NCBI GenBank assembly: GCA_036877525.1
Contig: JAZGTH010000062.1
Coordinates: forward strand, 7,372,501-7,436,500
DNA length: 64,000 nt
Direction of reading: 5' to 3'
Origin: Chromobotia macracanthus
Taxonomy: Eukaryota; Chordata; Actinopteri; Cypriniformes; Botiidae
In this document: in pieces, positions 60,801 to 64,000 of the stretch
How positions within the stretch are numbered: position 1 is the first letter of the stretch
Layout of the letters: every line of letters begins with the position of its first letter
Made by a program: the position numbers and the translations under genes
The notes under the pieces: model-generated
Database searches by the model: none
Seen by the model: the letters and a program-made list of their open reading frames with translations, nothing else
What the model was told of the DNA's origin: nothing

Positions 60801-63565
60801 AAACATTACAGAATTAAAAAAATAAAGTTTGAATAAAGTTCCAATGACCAAGCAAAAGCATAAACCTAATAAGAGGAATCTTTTGAACTTTTAAAAATGT
60901 TACTATTTTTGTTACTTAATGGAAACATTACAGAAACGTTCTTATGGCCTAAAATTGATAGCTGATAAGGTGGCTCTGTTCCTGAATTTTCCTGGTTCTG
61001 CCTCTGAATGGCATATGGTAGCGTCCAAATCCATTTAAAATAAGCCAACATTGCTTAGCGGGCCAAAGAAAATATTAAATATTTTGACTCACAGCGCAAA
61101 TGTCAGGTAGTGTGAAAGAATGTGTGAACGAACGGGCCTGGAGATTCGTTTTTCTCAATAAAGGCCGAACTTTAGCAACTTTAGCAAATCTTGACACTTT
61201 CATAACACCCGACACCTGATTTGAATTGCCAAACTGTTTTGCTCTGCAGAGACTGGCAGCTCTAAATATGCATTTCCTGTGTTGTAAATTGGTTTTGACA
61301 CCTGAAGTCAAGTTATATAACATGCTGGTAGATGGAGGACATATTAAACTGTTTTAATGTAAACCATCAGCATGGGAATTGTGTGTTAATGTTTAATTGA
61401 ATAATATTATCATATTGTCCTACATACTGTCCATGTTGCTGTATATTTTGTCATTTAAAGTCTCAGCCTTGTCCTGTCTTTATACATATATTTTGGGCTC
61501 AGCGTTTGTCCTCGCCTTGCTTTAATCTCTTATTTTATGTTATCTTTAAATCTTATGCTGACATGCATCACCAAAGCTCAGCTTATGTAATGCTCCCTGG
61601 GTATTTTCATGGGCTGATATCTGAATTGTAAATGCATAATTCACTCAAAGCGTGTCATCAGTTGCTATCTTTTTGGAACAAACAGAACAATTTCTTTTCA
61701 GCATAGTCAGATAGTTTTGCAGCATATGCCAAAACTGTGCTTTCAAGCTGTGTTGATGTGTCACACAGCTATTTTCAAACCTTACGAAGAGATTGTGCAG
61801 TGAAGAAATAATGAACAACGCAGTATCACAGAACAAAATATCTTAACACAGTGATTAAAGTGATTGATAGACATGCACTTTATAAATCCTGCATGTTTTT
61901 TTTGATCTTCCATGAATAATGTTTCTGCCTCTTATTTTGATTTGTATTAGAAAACGTTTTTCACCAGCATTCTGTTAGATGCTTTGATATTTTTAATATG
62001 TGGCAAATGTATATTGCTTCTGAGGTAATTTCTGTTGAGAAAAAGCCCCCATCTGACATGCATTTCTCCTAAAGATGCAAATCTACGAAGATACAAATAT
62101 CTGCAATCAAATGTCAAAAAAAGGTTTCAGTTTAAAATAAAATATTTATCATAAAATTCTTTCAAGACCAAAACCTATGCTTTCCACACAAATGGCCTGT
62201 GCTTTTATAGCTATGCTTTGAATGTGTCAACAAGTCTTATTTGTATCTACTTTTAATTTTACTCTAATACGTAAAAAAAATGATGTGCAATGTAGGGAAA
62301 CTTATGCCATAATTTTTGTTGATTTGTTTATTTGTTGCCGCTTGGAAATCCACACTGTCATCATTTTTAAAATCAGGAAAACATTTTTAAAAATCAAGAA
62401 ATGTTCCTGTTCTTACCACAGTAGTGGAAATGTTCTTTTCAGCATTCTGATAACCTGAAACATATTACAAGTGAAGGCCTTAGGAACTTCATATTTTTAA
62501 CTGTGAGGTTATGAAAGAGAGTGTCAGAAATTCAGTCAGGAAAAACAGTCTGAACACAGACCTCAGTTACTTGTAGGTGATTTCCAAAGACTGAGTTGCC
62601 TGGAATATAAATGCCCCCCACTCAAATTCAGATATTGCAAGTAATTTAACGCTAGCTAGAAAGACAGAAGTGGATCAGCTGGTTGAAGGGAGTTATTTTC
62701 TGTTATATATATATATATATAATTTAAGTCTAATTTATTCTATTCATGCTTGGTTTATTTGTGTCTGTGTTAACTGGTATTCATATATGAGTGTGTGTGT
62801 GTGTGTGTGTGTATATAAATATATATTTATGTCTAATTTATTCTGTTTATGCTTAGTTTATTTGTGTGTCTATGGTAACAGGGGTCGATTTATTTCATAG
62901 CATTTATGTATAGTGGCATAACATACAATTTAAATTTTGAATGTTCCCAATCTTTATAATCTTTCCATTTATCTAGCATGTTACTCTTATATTTGTAATA
63001 ATTATACAGTGTTGTTTGAATCAGTATCTTTTTGTTTTTGTTGAATGATGTTGTTGCTTGTTGACCGGCTGGAAAATACAAGTGGTGTATATTTAAAGCT
63101 CGCTCACTGGTGGATAAATGTGCACTTGAAAGAGCTTCATTTTACATGCACACATTCAAAGAAACTTCCCCAGCTCCCCAGCCTTTAAACCGCCATTAAA
63201 CAATTTATCACTGAGCATTTTCTTTTCATTTGTCAAACCCTTGAGATGAATGGATTTTCTCAACATCGTACCCCTAAGATTTACATGTGTTGACCCTCCG
63301 AATCGAGTTGTTAATTCATTTCTGCCTCTTACACACAATATAAAATGAAAGTACTGAATTTTCAAAGGCTTCTCCAGGCAGGCTCTGAAAATTTGTTTGT
63401 GTGATTATGTTTCCTTAGTCATGTTAGTTTTTTATTTTCTTTAGTTCCTCCAGCCATCCACGAGATGAAGAGCCACGGAGTCCGACCAGGTCAGATGGCC
63501 CTGCTGAGGTGTGAGGCAGCAGCTGTACCCTCTCCAGTCTTTGAATGGTACAAGGGAGAGAAAAG
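21821..63565 (+). CDS. negr1: negr1 (IgLON4/Kilon), exons 1-5 of a gene running off the right edge
   Basis: This is a GPI-anchored neuronal surface adhesion protein of the IgLON family, acting in neurite growth and synapse formation. Visible coding exons are 21821-21990, 36879-37117, 46601-46726, 51927-52058 and 63445-63565, with GT-AG borders and matching phases (introns 2, 1, 1, 1, 2), giving about 262 residues. Residues 1-35 are the signal peptide (SLCCFLPSCLPAG). Ig1 has C58 and C118, with N71-R-S as a sugar site and KGAWLNRSSI. Ig2 is split between exons 3 and 4, with C160, C203, W172 and two sugar sites N189-I-T and N192-I-T. Ig3 starts in exon 5 with C245 and FEWYKGEK. The N-terminus, linker (VPPKIYDIS) and ITRDQAGDYECSAEND match mammalian NEGR1 closely and exclude LSAMP, NTM and OPCML. 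The end of Ig3 and the GPI signal are outside. ATG 21821 is chosen because it gives the conserved MDIMIAVQ start. Confidence 0.93.
23815..23905. repeat. Imperfect (AT/GT)n dinucleotide-rich patch
   Basis: Alternating 'catatatacatatatac', 'tatatatgtact' and 'tgtgtgtgggtgtg' tracts form a low-complexity stretch in negr1 intron 1. Reading frames through it on both strands are artefacts. Confidence 0.85.
25345..25677 (+). repeat. Palindromic element family, copy 5 (best preserved)
   Basis: Both ends are recognisable: CCCAGCTAACAG on the left and CTGTTAGCTGGG on the right form perfect 12-bp terminal inverted repeats. The 333-bp interior has 'taagaacgtctcttaccg', 'aaagttctaggaatgtt', a TA-rich centre (gatatatatgatatataac), then 'acaagaacatttttgagaac'. 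It is non-coding. It looks like a MITE in negr1 intron 1. Confidence 0.75.
26776..27045 (+). repeat. Palindromic element family, copy 6
   Basis: It starts CCAAGCTAACAATTAGGTTG, carries 'cattgtattaacattattg' and 'ttggttatacgaacatt', and ends near 'attctaaaacgttactgtt'. It shows more decay than the copy at 25.3 kb, only 1.1 kb away. Confidence 0.6.
27702..27850 (+). repeat. tRNA-derived SINE with A and B box remnants
   Basis: The head reads as a tRNA: GTCAGCTGGTAGAGC, then GTTAGCAGTGCAAAGG, then a B-box-like GGTTTGATTCC (27753-27763). The 3' part has the cyprinid tail TAAGTCACTTTGGATAAAAG, then CATAAATGTAAA. It is not a functional tRNA gene, because it lacks the acceptor-stem pairing and continues into the SINE body. 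Confidence 0.8.
29365..29398. repeat. Small hairpin, 11-bp stem and 12-nt loop
   Basis: Arms GTTGATGCACA (29365-29375) and TGTGCATCAAC (29388-29398) pair perfectly. It is too short to call a microRNA. It lies in negr1 intron 1 and its role is unknown. Confidence 0.6.
30420..30600 (+). repeat. Degraded relative of the 14.55-kb inverted-repeat element
   Basis: 'gtcctggaacaacatttct' followed by 'gccagtcagattttagga' and a 'gggttaagcttt' duplication corresponds to the left half of the element at 14.55-14.83 kb. Its boundaries are uncertain. Confidence 0.4.
33345..33655. repeat. Common cyprinid 'gttaacattagtta' repeat
   Basis: The region repeats forms of 'taacattagttaat', 'catgaactaacaatgaac' and 'gttcatgttagctaatgc', and ends in 'gtaaagtgttact'. 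This wording is typical of a very abundant non-autonomous repeat in zebrafish-like genomes. It is about 310 bases, non-coding, in negr1 intron 1. The family name is not certain. Confidence 0.55.
38111..38320 (+). repeat. Cyprinid palindromic DNA repeat (intact-looking copy)
   Basis: It has the recognised order: 'ggttgttcaccaacaattt', 'gtttactcacccttgtgtc', 'attccaaacctatatgac', 'ttcttctgtggaacacaaaa', 'ttgtttggttaccaatgt', and 'aaaatatcctttttgtgtt'. The last two segments are the inverse of earlier ones, so the element is a long imperfect palindrome with no coding content. This family is strong evidence for a cyprinid source. Confidence 0.7.
39991..40122 (+). repeat. 66-bp tandem duplication in a dispersed repeat
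   Basis: Two units start AGCACTCTTGAAAC at 39991 and 40057, and both continue with 'ccaatca' and 'ttgttgtat/ctgttgtat'. A further diverged relative is at 52502-52570 (GTCAGCACTTTTGG, then CTTATCCAATCAGA). They are probably parts of one transposon family. Confidence 0.6.
41643..41660. repeat. Perfect 18-bp palindrome
   Basis: GCTGCCTACGTAGGCAGC is its own reverse complement. A copy of one half (TGCTGCCTACG) lies about 45 bases upstream. It is probably a piece of a dispersed cyprinid repeat rather than a lone binding site. Confidence 0.75.
42498..42709. repeat. MITE-like element with CCATGG terminal inverted repeats
   Basis: The left end GAAAATTAACCATCGTTTTA (42498-42517) is the inverse of the right end at 42690-42709 apart from one base. 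The 212-bp interior is full of inverted 'accatggtaactacaa' and 'catggttactacaaatt' motifs. It is non-coding and fits a hairpin-forming non-autonomous DNA transposon. Confidence 0.7.
47339..47610 (+). repeat. Palindromic element family, copy 7
   Basis: It has 'tgtttccttcaagtaacaaa', 'gaaagttctaggaatgtt', a centre 'gatatatgtgatatataac', and the end 'ctgagaatgtcttctgttagctggg'-type wording split over 47588-47610. The left terminus is eroded. Confidence 0.6.
49722..51019 (-). mobile_element. Tc1/mariner-type transposon, degenerate copy
   Basis: Long terminal inverted repeats of about 140 bp match at 49722-49861 and 50813-50956, both with the AAAAAAAGTTGGAACAGG-type inner edge. The right end continues outward to a terminus reading 'gatttggggttgta' (the element end TACAACCCC on the other strand). 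The left copy stops about 60 bases short, so the outer left terminus is lost. Between the repeats is a broken transposase on the minus strand. The element lies in negr1 intron 3 in antisense orientation to the gene. Confidence 0.85.
49843..50670 (-). pseudogene. Tc1/mariner transposase pseudogene
   Basis: Read on the minus strand from ATG 50668-50670, one frame holds the whole protein. The paired-type DNA-binding region (RKIGRHLLISPSTVHNIIKR and the GRKPKLN hook) is clear, followed by the catalytic core (WSDESVFQ, GSVMVWGC, FQQENAKPH). Two in-frame TGA codons break it, at codon 3 (50662-50664) and at 50245-50247. The first catalytic Asp is present (WSDES). The second position is Glu (QQENAKPH) where the family has Asp. 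The sequence runs into the terminal repeat right after DWLACS, so the third catalytic acid and the C-terminus are missing. It cannot make an active enzyme. Confidence 0.88.
51680..51768 (+). repeat. SINE 3' part (truncated)
   Basis: Only the body end and tail remain: TGTAAGTCACTTTGCATAAA, then GCGTCTGCCAAATGCATAAA. The tRNA-like head is missing. It lies about 160 bases before negr1 exon 4. Confidence 0.7.
52633..52826 (+). repeat. tRNA-derived SINE preceded by a second SINE tail
   Basis: A full copy at 52671-52826 has the head (CAAATGGTAGAGCACTGTG), a B-box-like GGGTTCGATTTTC and the tail AGTCACTTTGGATAAAAG. Immediately upstream, 52633-52669 carries another tail-like piece (TTTAGATAAAAGCATATCC). 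One SINE seems to have inserted at the 3' end of an older one. Confidence 0.7.
53531..53556. repeat. Short (AATTT)n pentanucleotide repeat
   Basis: About four imperfect AATTT/TTTAA units occur in negr1 intron 4. It is a minor low-complexity patch. Confidence 0.7.
54381..54538 (-). repeat. tRNA-derived SINE, reverse orientation
   Basis: On the minus strand: head CTGTAGGTCAACTGGTATAG, then GTTAGCACAGC, B-box-like GGGTTCAAATTCC, and tail AAATCGCTTTGGATTAAAG, then GCCAAATGCATAAA. It is nearly full length and the same family as the 27.7-kb copy. Confidence 0.8.
60641..60970 (-). repeat. Palindromic element family, copy 8
   Basis: It starts CCCAGCTAACAGGGAACATT and runs through 'tctctaaaagttctctcaaa', a TA-rich centre (attatatattatatg) and 'ttacttaatggaaacatta' to an eroded right end 'gatagctgataagg'. 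It is opposite in orientation to the 25.3-kb copy and about the same length. Confidence 0.7.
62705..62830. repeat. TA and GT microsatellite patches with a duplicated flank
   Basis: A (TA)n tract near 62705-62720 and a (TG)n tract near 62790-62812 are each followed by similar wording (aagtctaatttattctattc, then tgtctaatttattctgttt at 62830). The pair looks like a local duplication of a microsatellite plus its flank. Confidence 0.6.
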
Positions 63566-64000
63566 GTAAAAGCAAGAGTGATATTTTAGGTGTTTACTGT
63601 TGTGGGATTATCATACATTATGCATGTTAAGCAGTTTTGTTGCAGCCTCGCTGCACTGAAGATTAAAGTCTTGTTCTCTGTTTTGATGAATATTCATTTC
63701 CAACCTCTCTCCAACCCCTCTCATTTCTTTAAGGTAAATTTCTGTATTTTTTGGAACAACACAAACATAAATTTTCCCTCCTACCAGAAAGATATCTCTG
63801 TGACAGCCCAAAGCTATGGAAATAACAAAAAAGTCAGGAGAGAAGCCTGTGTTTTTTTTGCCCAACCATAAAACTGGCCAGTTAGACACGCTTTGTATGT
63901 GAATTATTATGCACATTTGGGTTTACTAAAATGTATGTGCAGAGTGGGGTTTCGTGGGGTGGGCGTGGTCTAATGTAGTGGCAGTCGTTAGCGAAACAGT
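63566..64000 (+). other. Start of negr1 intron 5
   Basis: The donor GTAAAA follows the exon ending FEWYKGEKR. The remaining 435 bases to the edge show no exon. The rest of Ig3 lies further right, outside the window. No repeat family was recognised here. Confidence 0.7.

Larger units (their letters stand above)
52059..63444 (+). other. negr1 intron 4 (about 11.4 kb)
   Basis: It runs from GTGAGT to the acceptor TTCTTTAG. It contains SINE copies (52.7, 54.4 kb), a palindromic-family copy (60.6 kb) and TA/GT microsatellite patches (53.8, 56.26, 62.7-62.8 kb). Complex low-repeat stretches at 53.93-54.25, 58.78-59.04 and 60.15-60.48 kb might be conserved non-coding DNA. No gene is seen. Confidence 0.85.

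Overview
The window looks like part of a teleost fish nuclear genome, most likely a cyprinid. It is AT-rich, its genes are split by GT-AG introns, and it is littered with repeats of the kind common in carp and zebrafish relatives. These include tRNA-derived SINEs with a shared 3' tail, short palindromic DNA elements, a Tc1/mariner copy and long TC/TA microsatellites. There are no operons, CRISPR arrays, rRNAs or prokaryotic features.

Two genes are recognised, both on the + strand. (1) About 2.5-9.4 kb: a complete TRAF3IP2/Act1-type adaptor gene (traf3ip2l-like) of the IL-17 pathway. It has a probable non-coding first exon near 2.5-2.6 kb and eight coding exons (ATG 4588, stop 9319-9321). The predicted protein is 403 aa with a C-terminal SEFIR domain. 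(2) 21,821 to beyond the right edge: the first five coding exons of negr1, a GPI-anchored IgLON neuronal adhesion protein. The visible part is about 262 residues: signal peptide, Ig1, Ig2 and the start of Ig3. The exons holding the rest of Ig3 and the GPI signal lie outside the window.

Left of traf3ip2l (0-2.1 kb) are two short open blocks that join in frame across a 127-bp GT-AG intron, plus a tiny ATG-containing candidate exon. I do not recognise the protein. Between the two genes (9.4-21.4 kb) is a 12-kb intergenic region with dispersed repeats and some complex sequence that may be conserved non-coding DNA. The rest is negr1 introns of about 14.9, 9.5, 5.2 and 11.4 kb. They hold SINEs, a broken Tc1/mariner transposon (49.7-51.0 kb), a palindromic non-autonomous family with eight copies across the window, and microsatellites.

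The two genes are not known to work together: one is an immune signalling adaptor and the other a neural adhesion molecule. I found no convincing new biological system. The most useful leads are the unidentified spliced coding blocks at 1.67-1.99 kb, the short traf3ip2 paralogue lying next to negr1, and the high-copy palindromic element family.
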